Source: a bacterium (GTDB taxonomy: Bacteria > UBP4 > UBA4092 > JAOAEQ01). From it: a DNA stretch of 64,000 bases. The stretch covers positions 1 to 64,000 of the forward strand of contig JAOAEQ010000012.1 in assembly GCA_026416715.1 (NCBI GenBank), read 5' to 3'. Of this stretch, positions 43,813-54,541 are shown one piece after another (position 1 is the first letter of the stretch; each line of letters starts with the position of its first letter). Both the position numbers and the translations under genes were made by a program. The notes beneath the pieces were generated by a model. It was not told the origin of the DNA. It worked only from the letters and a program-made list of their open reading frames with translations, and made no database searches.

Positions 43813-45486
43813 ATGGAAATAAAATCGCAGCTGATTGAATTATTGCAAACGACAATACAGAGATTAAAAGAAACGGGGAAAATCCCGGTTGATTGTTCAC
43901 CGTTTATTACTGTTGAACAACCCCGAGAATTAGCCCATGGGGACTTTTCCTCGAACCTTGCTTTCCAGTTAGCAAAATGGTTAAAACAACCACCGCGCAC
44001 AATAGCTGAACTTATCAGAGACGAAATTCTGAACCAGAAATTAGACCAGTTAGAAAAAGTAGAAGTCGCTGGCGCAGGATTTATTAATTTTTATATTAAA
44101 CCCAATCTCTTTACAGAAATAATCACTCGTATTGTGCAAGTGGGATCACACTATGGGAAATCAAACCGCGGAAACAATAAACGGGTCATCATTGAATTTG
44201 TGAGCGCTAATCCGACGGGACCGCTTAATGTGGTTAACGCACGAGCTGCTGCGGTTGGAAATACGCTCGCGAATTTACTCACCGCAGTTGGATATTCGGT
44301 GCATAAAGAATCATACATCAACGATGCCGGAAATCAAATAAATTTATTTGGCGCTTCATTACGGTCGCGATATTTGGAAACATTGGGTATTCAAACCGAA
44401 TTGCCAAAAGAAGGATACCATGGCGAATATTTAAAAGAAATTGCAGAAGAAATAAAAACTGACCCGCGGTTACAGCAATATCGACATCCGCAAGAAATTC
44501 CACTATCAATTTTTATCGAAATCGGGTTAGAGAAAATTCTCAACCAACAATACCGTGATTTAAAACGATTCGGTGTAGAATTCGATTGCTGGTTTCACGA
44601 AAGCAAGTTGCATCAGGAAAAAAAACTCGATACCGTGCTTCGCATTTTGCAAGAACGGAATTATACCTACACTGCCGACGGTGCGCTCTGGTTTAAATCG
44701 AGTATATTTGGGGATGAAAAGGATCGGGTATTAATCAAAAGTGATGGTAGCCCGACCTACCTGCTGGCGGATATTGCATATCACCTCAATAAATTCGATC
44801 GCGGATTCGAATTGCTCATTGACCTCTGGGGACCAGACCACCACGGACATATCCTGCGAACGAAAGCAGCAATGCAAGCGCTGGGTTATCCGCCAGACCA
44901 GTTAGAAATCATCATTGTCCAGCAGGTGAACTTATTGCGTGCTGGGGAAAAGGTAAAAATGTCGAAACGGGCGGGAGCTATTGAAACGCTAGCGGATTTG
45001 ATTGCAGAAGTCGGAGTTGATGCGGCAAAATTTTTCTTTTTACTGCGCAGCACGGATAGTCATCTTGATTTCGATTTAGAACTCGCTAAACAGCAGACGA
45101 ATGAAAATCCAGTATATTATGTCCAATATGTTCATGCTCGGATATGTAGTATATTCAATCAAGCGAAAGAAAGAAATATTCCAATCCCGAAATTATCAGA
45201 AACGGATTTAACGCTGCTTACGCAAGGAGAAGAAATTGAGTTGATTAAACTTCTGGGGAATTATCCGGAAATGGTCGAACAGGCAGCGGTGAATTATGAC
45301 CCGCATCGGATCCCGCATTATCTCATGCAGCTAGCGGATAGATTTCATTATTATTATAATCACCATCGGGTGATTTCAGATAATCGCGAATTAACGAACG
45401 CTCGATTGATGTTGATGCAAGCGATTCAAATTGTACTCCTGAATGCTTTTACCTTGATAGGGATTTCTGCACCGGAAAAAATGTAA
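43813..45486 (+). CDS. argS: arginyl-tRNA synthetase
   Basis: 557 residues. The ArgRS N-terminal tRNA-binding domain (about 1-95) is followed by the class I core with SANPTGPLNVVNARAAAVGN (HIGH region; the second histidine is replaced, here LNVVN) and VKMSKRAG (KMSKS), and a C-terminal DALR anticodon domain (about 435-557). No Shine-Dalgarno before the ATG. The HIGH box is unusual: most ArgRS have GPLHVGHG/RG, here GPLNVVNAR, as in some bacterial and archaeal ArgRS. Confidence 0.95.
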   Translation: MEIKSQLIELLQTTIQRLKETGKIPVDCSPFITVEQPRELAHGDFSSNLAFQLAKWLKQPPRTIAELIRDEILNQKLDQLEKVEVAGAGFINFYIKPNLFTEIITRIVQVGSHYGKSNRGNNKRVIIEFVSANPTGPLNVVNARAAAVGNTLANLLTAVGYSVHKESYINDAGNQINLFGASLRSRYLETLGIQTELPKEGYHGEYLKEIAEEIKTDPRLQQYRHPQEIPLSIFIEIGLEKILNQQYRDLKRFGVEFDCWFHESKLHQEKKLDTVLRILQERNYTYTADGALWFKSSIFGDEKDRVLIKSDGSPTYLLADIAYHLNKFDRGFELLIDLWGPDHHGHILRTKAAMQALGYPPDQLEIIIVQQVNLLRAGEKVKMSKRAGAIETLADLIAEVGVDAAKFFFLLRSTDSHLDFDLELAKQQTNENPVYYVQYVHARICSIFNQAKERNIPIPKLSETDLTLLTQGEEIELIKLLGNYPEMVEQAAVNYDPHRIPHYLMQLADRFHYYYNHHRVISDNRELTNARLMLMQAIQIVLLNAFTLIGISAPEKM

Positions 45487-45505
45487 TAAAAAGGTTATTA
45501 CTTAC

Positions 45506-45533
45506 TTGACAATGTTCGGCATAACTATATAAA
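45506..45533 (+). promoter_or_regulatory. promoter for a probably leaderless corA transcript
   Basis: TTGACA (45506-45511), 16-base spacer, TATAAA (45528-45533). The corA ATG is only 11 bases after the -10, so the transcript would start about 4-6 bases before the ATG and could not carry a Shine-Dalgarno sequence. Confidence 0.65.
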
Positions 45534-45544
45534 CTAATCAAATT

Positions 45545-46519
45545 ATGCATACGATATTTGTATATCATCCAGTCGAGGGAGTTCGGTTTAATCAATTGGA
45601 ACGGTCAGCGATTCGGCGTGCGCTTGATTCACCGGACAGCGTTTTATGGCTCGATTTAGAAGCACCGGATGATATGGAAATCGATATTTTAGTGCAAGAA
45701 TTTGACTTTCATCCATTATCCATCGAAGATTGTATTTTTCCTCAGAATCGGCCGAAGCTAGAAGAATTCCCGAATTATTGTTTCATTGTATTCCATTCCA
45801 TCTCTTATGACCCAGAACCAAATAAAGGATTAAGCTTTGCAGAGTTGGATATTTTTATCGGAAAAAATTTTATCGTAACGGTACATGATGAACCGTTACG
45901 CAATATCACTACTACCAAAGCGCGTTGTAAAGAGAAACAAGATGTGATGAAAAAAGGTCCGGATTATCTCCTGCATCTATTACTAGATTCGATGGTAGAT
46001 AGTTATTTTCCTATCATCGACCAGATGGATGAACAAATTGATAAGATTGAAGATTTAGTATTCACTTCACCGACTACGCAGCTGCTAAACCAAATTTTTA
46101 CCTTAAAACGGAATCTGATTGCATTTCGCAAAACCATTAATCCGCAACGGGAAATAATTAATCTACTAACCCGTCGTGATTTCCCGTTTATTCAGACAAC
46201 AACTTTAGTATACTTCCGTGACGTGTATGACCATTTATTTCGGATGGTTGATACCATAGACACCTATCGCGAAATTATTTCTAGCGCTTTGGAAGCTTAT
46301 CTATCGGTTACCTCAAATCAGTTGAACTCGATTATGAAAACGCTAACGATTATTGCAACCATTATGATGCCGTTGACTTTGATTTCAAGTATCTATGGAA
46401 TGAATTTTGAATTTTTCCCAGAGCTAAAATGGAAATATGGATATCCTATGGTATTAACAGTTATGGCAATTATTGCACTTGGAATGCTGTATTACTTCCA
46501 TAGGAAAAAATGGCTGTAA
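45545..46519 (+). CDS. corA: CorA-type magnesium/divalent cation transporter
   Basis: 324 residues: a large cytoplasmic alpha/beta domain (1-200), the long stalk helix (about 205-265), then two C-terminal transmembrane helices. The pore signature YGMNF (about residue 285) lies at the end of TM1. The acidic loop that usually follows is shortened to FEFFPELKWKYG. It forms a homopentamer that imports Mg2+ (or Co2+/Ni2+). Likely leaderless (see 45506-45533). Confidence 0.93.
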   Translation: MHTIFVYHPVEGVRFNQLERSAIRRALDSPDSVLWLDLEAPDDMEIDILVQEFDFHPLSIEDCIFPQNRPKLEEFPNYCFIVFHSISYDPEPNKGLSFAELDIFIGKNFIVTVHDEPLRNITTTKARCKEKQDVMKKGPDYLLHLLLDSMVDSYFPIIDQMDEQIDKIEDLVFTSPTTQLLNQIFTLKRNLIAFRKTINPQREIINLLTRRDFPFIQTTTLVYFRDVYDHLFRMVDTIDTYREIISSALEAYLSVTSNQLNSIMKTLTIIATIMMPLTLISSIYGMNFEFFPELKWKYGYPMVLTVMAIIALGMLYYFHRKKWL

Positions 46520-46593
46520 TCGAACGATACACCGTAATACGAAGTGTATACATTGAAAAACGTCTTCTCCCAACATCTTCTAAAAATAAAAGT

Positions 46594-47622
46594 ATGAAAC
46601 CATCTTTATTCATTGGAATCCTTTTTTTATGCCTACTACTTTCGTCAACGTTATTGGCGGATACCTTGGTGATGAAAGATGGCACTAGGTTATCCTGTGT
46701 GATTATTGCTGAAGATGCCAAGCATCTGGTGATAGAAACTCAGTTTGGGTCGATGTCGATAACGAAAAAATCTATTGCACAGGTTGGCCGAGATACGCCG
46801 GATAAAAATCTGATTCTGCGCGGTGATTTTTACGTTATGCGTAACGATGTTCAGAAAGGCTTGGAATATTATGCTGAAGCATTAACCTTATATCCTAATT
46901 CTAAAGAAGCGAAAGAAAAATACCGCATAGCACGAGAAAAACTGGAGAAAACGGAACAGCAGCAAATTGCTCAATTAAATCAGTCGGAAGAAAAATTAGG
47001 GTTGGATATAACCCCGGAAAATAAAGAGGCTGCTAAAGCGCAACTCAAACTGACTAAGAAAGAGCAACTCGCTACATTAATTTTATATGGATTTGGCGCA
47101 TATCCAGCGAACGGGAGTACCCGTGAAAAAACGAAATCTGCCTTGGTAGAAGCGAAACTGGATGCATTAAAAAAAGCGTTTGGCGACGCGGTAGGAATCG
47201 GGTTTAGCGTCTCAAAAGGAAAAGTAAAAATATATCCTCCCGGAGAATTACCCCATTATAAAATAAAGGTTTTAGCACAGCAAAAAGTAGAACAGCTAGG
47301 ATACGCAATCAAACTGCAAGTGCAAGCGCCATCATCATCGTTGTTATTTAGTATCCCAGACAATTTACCGATATTTGACGGGTTCGCAAATGTTGCGATC
47401 GACAAACAATCGGATTATAAAGCGCACGCGTTACATGAAGCGTATCGCCAAGTGGTATTGAAAGCAATTGCGATAGCCCCGCAACTAGGTAATAAACCGA
47501 CGGTTACTGGGCGTATATTTCTGGTTAACCCGCCGTCAGAATATATGGTTACCGGATTTTATCAAGTGAGCATACAAGCGAAAGTTTGGTTAGATTCATC
47601 AACAATAATACAATCGGATTAA
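46594..47622 (+). CDS. exported protein with a small beta domain and TPR-like helix
   Basis: About 342 residues from the ATG at 46594; the frame is open 28 codons further into corA but that part does not look like a leader. Signal peptide (1-22), then a beta motif LVMKDGTRLSCVIIAEDAKHL-type (residues 24-63), common at the start of exported proteins of uncultured phyla. A TPR-like helix pair (ILRGDFYVMRNDVQKGLEYY), a coiled coil, and a 200-residue C-terminal domain that I do not recognise follow. No Shine-Dalgarno is seen. Function unknown; periplasmic location inferred. Confidence 0.6.
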   Translation: MKPSLFIGILFLCLLLSSTLLADTLVMKDGTRLSCVIIAEDAKHLVIETQFGSMSITKKSIAQVGRDTPDKNLILRGDFYVMRNDVQKGLEYYAEALTLYPNSKEAKEKYRIAREKLEKTEQQQIAQLNQSEEKLGLDITPENKEAAKAQLKLTKKEQLATLILYGFGAYPANGSTREKTKSALVEAKLDALKKAFGDAVGIGFSVSKGKVKIYPPGELPHYKIKVLAQQKVEQLGYAIKLQVQAPSSSLLFSIPDNLPIFDGFANVAIDKQSDYKAHALHEAYRQVVLKAIAIAPQLGNKPTVTGRIFLVNPPSEYMVTGFYQVSIQAKVWLDSSTIIQSD

Positions 47623-47690
47623 AACTATGGATTCAGACGGATAGTTTTTATCAGATTGTATCCGTTTAAATCCGTTGATATTGATTTTTT

Positions 47691-49223
47691 ATGTTGGCGA
47701 AAGTTAACAGTGCTGCAATTTTAGGTATCGATGCATACATTGTCGAAGTCGAAGTTGATATCGAACGGGGCGATACTAAATTTTCTACGGTCGGTTTACC
47801 GGATACCGCAGTTAAAGAAAGTCGGGAACGGGTGAAATTTGCGATTAAAAACTCTGGATTCTTTTTTCCAAAAGGACGATTTACTGCTAACCTTGCTCCA
47901 GCAGATGTTCGTAAAGAAGGTTCCGGATTTGATTTACCACTAGCGATTGGTATTTTAGCGATGAGTGAACAGATTAATTCTGCTCACTTGCCTGAATTCC
48001 TCTTCCTGGGTGAACTTTCTATGAACGGGGAAATTCGACCGATACGTGGTGCGCTTTCCATAGCAGTAGCTGCACAACAGAACGGTTTTAAGGGAATTAT
48101 TGTTCCGGTAGAAAATGCGAATGAAGCTGCGGTGGTAAAAGGTATCGCAACATATACGTGCAAAACATTGCGAGAAGCAGCGGAATTCTTACACCATCCG
48201 GAGTCTATTTCCGCGCATACAATCAATTTGACAGAAGTATTTACCGAATCTGCAACATATTCGGTCGATTTTATGGATGTTAAAGGACAGGAACACGCTA
48301 AACGTGCGTTAGAAGTTGCGGCTGCTGGCGGGCATAATATCCTTATGCTCGGGCCGCCGGGGTCAGGCAAAACGATGTTGGCTAAACGTGTTCCTACCAT
48401 TCTACCATTAATGTCGTTAGAGGAAGCTATTGAAACTACAAAAATCCACAGTATTGCCGGACTAATGCCACCAAAAGCCGCACTACTTGCAACCCGACCG
48501 TTCCGGAATCCACATCACACCATTAGCGATGCTGGATTGATTGGTGGCGGACAGTATCCCCGTCCTGGTGAAATTAGTTTAGCACATAACGGTGTTCTTT
48601 TTTTAGATGAACTACCAGAATTTAAACGGAATGTACTCGAAGCGTTGCGTCAGCCATTAGAGGAAGGGATGGTAACAGTTTCTCGTGCAGCATCAACCGT
48701 TGTTTTCCCGAGTCGATTTATGCTCATTGGTGCAATGAACCCGTGTCCGTGCGGGAATGCTACGGATACTTCAAAAGTATGTCAATGTAGTCCTAGTCAA
48801 ATTCAACGGTATCTATCTCGAATATCCGGTCCATTGCTTGACCGCATTGATATCCATATCGAGGTCCCATCAGTGAAAGCAACCGAGTTATCTAGAGAAC
48901 GTACCGGTGAAGCGTCTGCAACAATCCGAGAACGAACTACTGCTGCCCGAAAACTGCAAACGCAACGGTTTGCTGGTCGTAAAGGGGTTTATTGTAATGC
49001 ACAAATGACGCCAAAAGATATTAAGAATTATTGCCGACTCGATGCTGCCTGTCTCAATTTGTTAGAGTTAGCTACTACCCGGTTAGGATTAAGCGCTCGC
49101 GCGTATGACCGGGTTCTGAAAGTAGCTAGGACTATTGCGGATTTAGAGGGAAAGGAACATATTACGGTTAGTCATCTATCCGAAGCAATACAATATAGGA
49201 GTTTAGATAAACAACTCATATAA
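47691..49223 (+). CDS. comM: YifB/ComM-family AAA+ helicase (Mg-chelatase-like)
   Basis: 510 residues. An N-terminal Lon-protease-like/ChlI domain (1-170: [18 protein letters not shown]) is followed by an AAA+ Mg-chelatase domain with Walker [11 protein letters not shown], Walker [10 protein letters not shown], and the zinc-binding NPCPCGN ... CQCSP loop, and a C-terminal Mg-chelatase-like domain. In naturally transformable bacteria ComM drives branch migration during recombination of incoming DNA. The dprA-like gene and pil operon in this window agree with such a role. No Shine-Dalgarno precedes the ATG. Confidence 0.94.
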   Translation: MLAKVNSAAILGIDAYIVEVEVDIERGDTKFSTVGLPDTAVKESRERVKFAIKNSGFFFPKGRFTANLAPADVRKEGSGFDLPLAIGILAMSEQINSAHLPEFLFLGELSMNGEIRPIRGALSIAVAAQQNGFKGIIVPVENANEAAVVKGIATYTCKTLREAAEFLHHPESISAHTINLTEVFTESATYSVDFMDVKGQEHAKRALEVAAAGGHNILMLGPPGSGKTMLAKRVPTILPLMSLEEAIETTKIHSIAGLMPPKAALLATRPFRNPHHTISDAGLIGGGQYPRPGEISLAHNGVLFLDELPEFKRNVLEALRQPLEEGMVTVSRAASTVVFPSRFMLIGAMNPCPCGNATDTSKVCQCSPSQIQRYLSRISGPLLDRIDIHIEVPSVKATELSRERTGEASATIRERTTAARKLQTQRFAGRKGVYCNAQMTPKDIKNYCRLDAACLNLLELATTRLGLSARAYDRVLKVARTIADLEGKEHITVSHLSEAIQYRSLDKQLI

Positions 49224-49296
49224 AACCTGAAAAACGGAAGAACAAAAGATTTGCTTCTCTTATCAATATTCAGTATGTGTATGTGGTTTTCAAGCT

Positions 49297-52200
49297 ATGG
49301 ATCAATTTGTTCATCTTCATGTTCATACACAATATAGTTTACGAAACGGATTAACTACCGTAGAATCACTTTGTGCACGAGTCCGAGAACTCGGAATGCG
49401 CGCTATTGCCATCACTGATTATCAGAGTTTAGCGGCGGTGCCGGAATTAATGCAATACGCTGAACAGTATGATTTAAAACCTATTTTCGGTGCACAAGTT
49501 GATGTTGGCTCAATTCTGCAGGAATCACCTATCCAGAATCAGAGTACCATTTCAGAACGACCGAAACATATTTATTCTTTAATCCTCTTAGCTACTAACG
49601 CTGTTGGATTTAAGAATCTCGTCCGGATCGTTAACCAAGCGAACCAGCTTGCTTCATTGAAGAAAGGACCGATATCTATCTCCTATATTATCCAACATCA
49701 GGATGGGCTCATTATTTTAAGCGGAGGTTATAAAAGCGAAATTGCGTTTCGATTACGCCAGAATCAACTTACGCTTGCTAGTGAAGCGGTGAGTCAGTTC
49801 AATAGCTTATTTAAGGATAAAAATTTTTATTTAGAATTAATCGGAGAAAATGAGCCGGATCGGGAGGTGATGAATGCGGGATTAATTGCGCTTGCCCACC
49901 AATATGCTCTCCCATTAGTTGCAACAAACAATGTCCATTATTTAACGGCTGAAGATGCGGTTGCTTCTCGCTTATTAAATTCTATGAAAACCGGCGTATC
50001 GTTAATATTGCCAATGGTTCCAGACCGCTATGTTAAAACTGGCGCAGAAATGCAAGCGATATTTCCTGCGGCACCGGAAGCAGTTGAAAATACACGATGG
50101 ATTGCAGAACGTTGTGAACATTATCATCCGCATACTGTGCATCAGATGCCCTATTTTCCTGTACCAACCGGATATGATACTGAATCTTATCTATGGGAAC
50201 TCTGCCAACGTGGGTTAACGCAAAAATATCATAAACCAACGCTAGCATTACGGCAGCGGTTAAATGAAGAATTTGGATTGATTCGAAAAAAAGGATGGAT
50301 AGATTATACATTGTTACTCTGGGATATTTGCCGGTTTATGCGGGAAAGACAATCTCAATTTTCGCTCGACCGGACCGCATTAAGTTATAGTCTCGTAAAC
50401 TATGTCCTTGATATCACGCGCCTTGATGTAGTGAAATACCAGCTCGGATATGACTTTTATTTTTTTGGAAATACGCAACCGTATCCAATGGTCGAATTCG
50501 AGTTTGATGGTCGGGAAAAAGATGCCGTATTAGCGTATTGTAAAAACCGATACGGAGCTGCCCATATTGGAGGAACAATCCAGTATACTTCTAATTCGTT
50601 AACCCGGTGGTTATCAGAAGCTGCAGCGTTACTCCGCATCTCTCCGGAAACATTGCATTCGATACTGCCGTATTTCTCTAGTAGAACTAAAATGACCGTT
50701 GAAAGTATTATTGCCCAAGAGAAAGAATTAGCGAGAAAAATCGCTGATAATCAGGAACTCCTACTTTTATGCAACGCAGTCAAATCGTTACAACATGTTT
50801 ATCTGGCACAGGAAATCAATCCTCGCTTGGTAGTCATCGCTCGAGATCCCTTATTTGCAAATTACCCGCTATCTTATCGAGAAGAACATAATATCTATCT
50901 CCAATATCCAGCAGAGATGGTTCCTCGGGTTAAACTGTTTGGCATTGAATTACGCAGTCAACCCTTATTAGCAGCAATCGCAGATACATTAGCACAGGTC
51001 AAAAAACGCCATGCTATTTCCCTAGACCTTTTTTCGTTTGATTTGGAAGATAAACGGTTATTTAAAATGATTCGAAATGCTGAAACCGTTGGTCTTCCAC
51101 ACTTAGATAGTTCATCAATTCGCTCATTATTACCAGAGTTGAGTCCACGAAATTTCACCGAACTGCTTACCGCAATTGCACTGCACCGCTGCGGATATCC
51201 GTCCGGAAAACTCATCGCTGATTTTCTTACCGGCACAAAACCAAATAAAGCGCTGAATACGTTACATAGTGCAACAAAACAAATTCTTCATTCCACGCGT
51301 GGAATGATTTTATTTAAAGAGCAAGTTTACGATTTAGTAAAAACATTTACCGGGTTAGACCCGCGAGGAGTACACGAAATTGTCCAGCATCTCTTAAGCA
51401 AACCCAAAATCCGAAAAGCAGACGAAATTCGAAATCAGTTTCTCCGTGCAGGGAACCAAGCAGGGTTTACTGACTTCATCGGAGAAAAAGTTTGGCAGTT
51501 CCTAATAACTGAAACTGGGAATACGGTAACAAAACCTGAACTCATCGCAGTACTTGAATTAAGTTTACGCTGTGCGCAACTTAAAAAGAATTATCCGGTA
51601 GAATACTTCTATGGATTACTTCAGCACTATGAAAGCTCTAAGGTTCGAGTAAATCGGTATGTTAATGAAACAAAACGGCTTGGCATTACGGTTCGCGGGC
51701 CAGATATTAATCATAGCCAGGCATCATTGATATTGGAAGATGGCGCACTCCGATTCGGACTAATGCTGGTTAACGGGGTGGGAGAAAAAGTAGCAGAAAA
51801 TATTATTAGCGCTCGAGGTAATAAACGGTATACATCATTATTTGATTTCTGTCGGAGAACTAATCCTAATCTGGTAACGCAGCGAATTATCGAAAATTTA
51901 ATCCGTGCGGGAGCCTGTGATTCTTTAGTCCGATACCGAGCACAGTTGTTAGCAATATTAGAAGATACGGTTAAACAAGCGCGGCATTATGCCAGCTTAG
52001 ATTCAAGCAATACGTTATTCGATGTAAGTGCTTACACGGTTGCAGAAGAAAGCATTACCGATCCCTATCCTGACCTTGAGGAATTTACACTCGCTGAACG
52101 ACTAGCCTTTGAAAAACAAGCAACTGGCATTTATTTATCCGCTTCCCCGTTAGCTCCATATCAAGATTTTTTAACTCGGATTGGTATTAAACCGATTTGT

Positions 52201-52779
52201 ACTATTCCACGATTTACCGCAAAAAATACCGGACCTTATTATCTTGCTGGAACCATAGCAGAATATACGACATCGGCTAAAAAAGGGAAACTCAATATCC
52301 ATCTCTATTTAGAAGATGATACTGGCATCATTCGATTAAGTTTAAATGCGAAACAGTTTAACCGATATCGGTCTCTCATTGAACAAGATCGACCACTGTT
52401 AGTTTGCATTTCAATTGAGAGAACTGACGACCGACCTACTGTAACGGTTCACCAACTATTTGATTTATCAGCAATTAGCAAGCAACTTCAGGGCACTATT
52501 CTGATCGAAAGTAAGACTGAATTCAATCGGAAACAATTGAAATCACTTTATACCTTATTTCGTCAACATCGAGGAACGAATCCCGTAACCATCACTGTGG
52601 CTGGTCGAATCCGAACCGATGGTTTTTATGGCAAACTCCTTCGACTTAAGCTTATGGCAACGCCATGGCTAATCCAAAAGTTATTATCTGACTTCTCACC
52701 GCCTATTCAGAATTGTGAACTCGTTGATACGACATCGTTGTTTAGCTCGACTCAGATTCGAGTAGTAAATAAACAATGA
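49297..52779 (+). CDS. DnaE-family DNA polymerase III alpha-like protein, catalytically degenerate
   Basis: 1160 uninterrupted residues with the full DnaE layout: PHP domain (1-280; HLHVHTQYS kept, but the usual ITDH is ITDY), polymerase core (about 290-800), helix-hairpin-helix region (about 800-900) and OB-fold (about 985-1070). The palm motif PDIDIDF is PMVEFEF (397-403), so both metal-binding aspartates are glutamates (E400, E402). The third aspartate (KFDFLGL in DnaE) falls at F548 (VKLFGIEL). The HAGGVVI and FNKSHSAAYA motifs are also lost. The long intact frame argues for a selected, non-polymerising role. Lies between comM and rtcB; no imuA/imuB nearby. Confidence 0.85.
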   Translation: MDQFVHLHVHTQYSLRNGLTTVESLCARVRELGMRAIAITDYQSLAAVPELMQYAEQYDLKPIFGAQVDVGSILQESPIQNQSTISERPKHIYSLILLATNAVGFKNLVRIVNQANQLASLKKGPISISYIIQHQDGLIILSGGYKSEIAFRLRQNQLTLASEAVSQFNSLFKDKNFYLELIGENEPDREVMNAGLIALAHQYALPLVATNNVHYLTAEDAVASRLLNSMKTGVSLILPMVPDRYVKTGAEMQAIFPAAPEAVENTRWIAERCEHYHPHTVHQMPYFPVPTGYDTESYLWELCQRGLTQKYHKPTLALRQRLNEEFGLIRKKGWIDYTLLLWDICRFMRERQSQFSLDRTALSYSLVNYVLDITRLDVVKYQLGYDFYFFGNTQPYPMVEFEFDGREKDAVLAYCKNRYGAAHIGGTIQYTSNSLTRWLSEAAALLRISPETLHSILPYFSSRTKMTVESIIAQEKELARKIADNQELLLLCNAVKSLQHVYLAQEINPRLVVIARDPLFANYPLSYREEHNIYLQYPAEMVPRVKLFGIELRSQPLLAAIADTLAQVKKRHAISLDLFSFDLEDKRLFKMIRNAETVGLPHLDSSSIRSLLPELSPRNFTELLTAIALHRCGYPSGKLIADFLTGTKPNKALNTLHSATKQILHSTRGMILFKEQVYDLVKTFTGLDPRGVHEIVQHLLSKPKIRKADEIRNQFLRAGNQAGFTDFIGEKVWQFLITETGNTVTKPELIAVLELSLRCAQLKKNYPVEYFYGLLQHYESSKVRVNRYVNETKRLGITVRGPDINHSQASLILEDGALRFGLMLVNGVGEKVAENIISARGNKRYTSLFDFCRRTNPNLVTQRIIENLIRAGACDSLVRYRAQLLAILEDTVKQARHYASLDSSNTLFDVSAYTVAEESITDPYPDLEEFTLAERLAFEKQATGIYLSASPLAPYQDFLTRIGIKPICTIPRFTAKNTGPYYLAGTIAEYTTSAKKGKLNIHLYLEDDTGIIRLSLNAKQFNRYRSLIEQDRPLLVCISIERTDDRPTVTVHQLFDLSAISKQLQGTILIESKTEFNRKQLKSLYTLFRQHRGTNPVTITVAGRIRTDGFYGKLLRLKLMATPWLIQKLLSDFSPPIQNCELVDTTSLFSSTQIRVVNKQ

Positions 52780-53020
52780 GAGATTCTATCCTAATTCTTT
52801 TACTAACATCCACTGCATCGCAAGTTAAAACTCTTCGGGTATAGTTACAAAACAACTAGACTAGAAACTATCTACATTTAGTTAGGTGACATGATAATAT
52901 TGCAGAATCAGATAAATAGTGATAAACTATAATTAATATATCACTTTTTAAATCGCACTATTCAACTATTTTAGGGTATTGAGTTGATGTTGTACCCTTT
53001 ATGAAAAATCAACTTTCGCT

Positions 53021-54478
53021 ATGAAAACAAAACAAGAACTGTATATTGAACGATTAGATGCGTATCGGTGGCGTATACCTAAAGAACAATATCCGGGTAT
53101 GCGGGTTCCCGGAATAATTTATGCTGATGACCAATTATTCACAGCGATGCAAACAGACCAAGCTCCGGTCCAAGTTTCAAATGTCGCTCATTTACCTGGA
53201 ATAGTTACCGCATCTTATGCAATGCCTGATATCCATTGGGGATATGGATTTCCTATTGGCGGGGTTGCAGCAACGGATTTAAATGAAGGGGTTATTTCTC
53301 CTGGTGGAGTTGGTTATGATATTTCCTGTGGGATTCGGTTAATTCGAACCAATTTGACAGTAGCAGAGGTTAAATCAAAAATACCGAATTTGGTTGAAGC
53401 GCTGTTCCACAATGTTCCTTGTGGGGTAGGTCGTTCTGGGAAAATTAAGTTAACCCAATCTGATATGGATGCAATATTTAGAAAAGGTGTGCGCTGGGCA
53501 GTAGAACATGGGTTAGGTGAAGCTGCGGATATTGACGTGATTGAAGATTCCGGTTGTATTCCTGGCGCTGATCCGGAACAAGTTAGTAAACAAGCGCGAG
53601 AACGCGGATATGACCAACTTGGTACCTTAGGAGCAGGAAACCATTTTCTTGAAATTCAAGAGGTTGAAGAGATTTATGATCCGATTGCGGCCCGTGCATT
53701 TGGTCTTGAAGTCGGGTTGCTAACTGTGATGTTACATTCTGGTTCTCGTGGGCTCGGGCATCAGGTATGTACTGATTTTCTTCAGGTCATGCGGGAAGCA
53801 TCGAGTAAATATCAAATCAAATTACCGGATTCGCAACTCGCGTGTGCTCCGATTTCATCTCCGGAAGGAAAAAGATATTTAGCTGCAATGGCAGCAGCAG
53901 CAAATTTTGGGATGACCAACCGAGAGGTATTAACTCATTTAGTTCGAGAAACTTTTTTACGGTATTTTAATATATCCCCGCGGGAATTAGGGTTTGAATT
54001 AGTCTACGATCTCTGCCATAACATTGCGAAAATTGAAGAACATACTGTTGCCGGCAAAAAAATGACGGTTTGTGTACATCGAAAAGGAGCAACGCGAGCA
54101 TTTCCTGCTGGTCATCCACAGATTCCGGCTCGATATTCGGCAGTAGGTCAACCCGTGCTGGTTCCAGGAGATATGGGTCGGGCATCGTATGTTTTAGTTG
54201 GACTACCGAAAGCGATGGAGGAAACGTTCGGGTCAACGTGCCATGGAGCCGGCCGCGCCATGAGTCGAGAAGCAGCAAAACGGTTTACTGCTGGTCGCGC
54301 ATTAAAACGCGAACTCGAAGATAAAGGAATCGTGGTTCGTAGTGTTGGCCGATGGACTCTCGCTGAAGAAACACCAGAAGCATATAAAGATGTTTCGCGA
54401 GTAGTCGAGGTTGTTCATCAAGCGGGATTAAGTAGTAAAGTCGCAAAATTACGACCAATTGGCGTCGTGAAAGGATAA
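53021..54478 (+). CDS. rtcB: RtcB RNA ligase
   Basis: Joins RNA 2',3'-cyclic phosphate or 3'-phosphate ends to 5'-OH ends using GTP and Mn2+. 485 residues. Metal and GMP sites are visible: GVGYDISCGIRL (Cys ligand), LGAGNHFLEIQ, MLHSGSRGLGHQV, and the guanylated histidine in CHGAGRAMSR. No archease or rtcA gene is next to it. In bacteria RtcB serves RNA repair, or tRNA splicing where introns exist. No clear Shine-Dalgarno. The 241-base gap before it shows nothing recognisable. Confidence 0.95.
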   Translation: MKTKQELYIERLDAYRWRIPKEQYPGMRVPGIIYADDQLFTAMQTDQAPVQVSNVAHLPGIVTASYAMPDIHWGYGFPIGGVAATDLNEGVISPGGVGYDISCGIRLIRTNLTVAEVKSKIPNLVEALFHNVPCGVGRSGKIKLTQSDMDAIFRKGVRWAVEHGLGEAADIDVIEDSGCIPGADPEQVSKQARERGYDQLGTLGAGNHFLEIQEVEEIYDPIAARAFGLEVGLLTVMLHSGSRGLGHQVCTDFLQVMREASSKYQIKLPDSQLACAPISSPEGKRYLAAMAAAANFGMTNREVLTHLVRETFLRYFNISPRELGFELVYDLCHNIAKIEEHTVAGKKMTVCVHRKGATRAFPAGHPQIPARYSAVGQPVLVPGDMGRASYVLVGLPKAMEETFGSTCHGAGRAMSREAAKRFTAGRALKRELEDKGIVVRSVGRWTLAEETPEAYKDVSRVVEVVHQAGLSSKVAKLRPIGVVKG

Positions 54479-54541
54479 CTTGATTCCCGCTGAGACGCGC
54501 TGTGGTTACGAAAAGTTCGCAAAGAACATCGTTAATTGTTT

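Noticed and set aside
53021-54478. RNA-repair operon with rtcB
   Set aside because: No archease, rtcA or RtcR-type regulator is adjacent; the flanking genes are unrelated in orientation or function.
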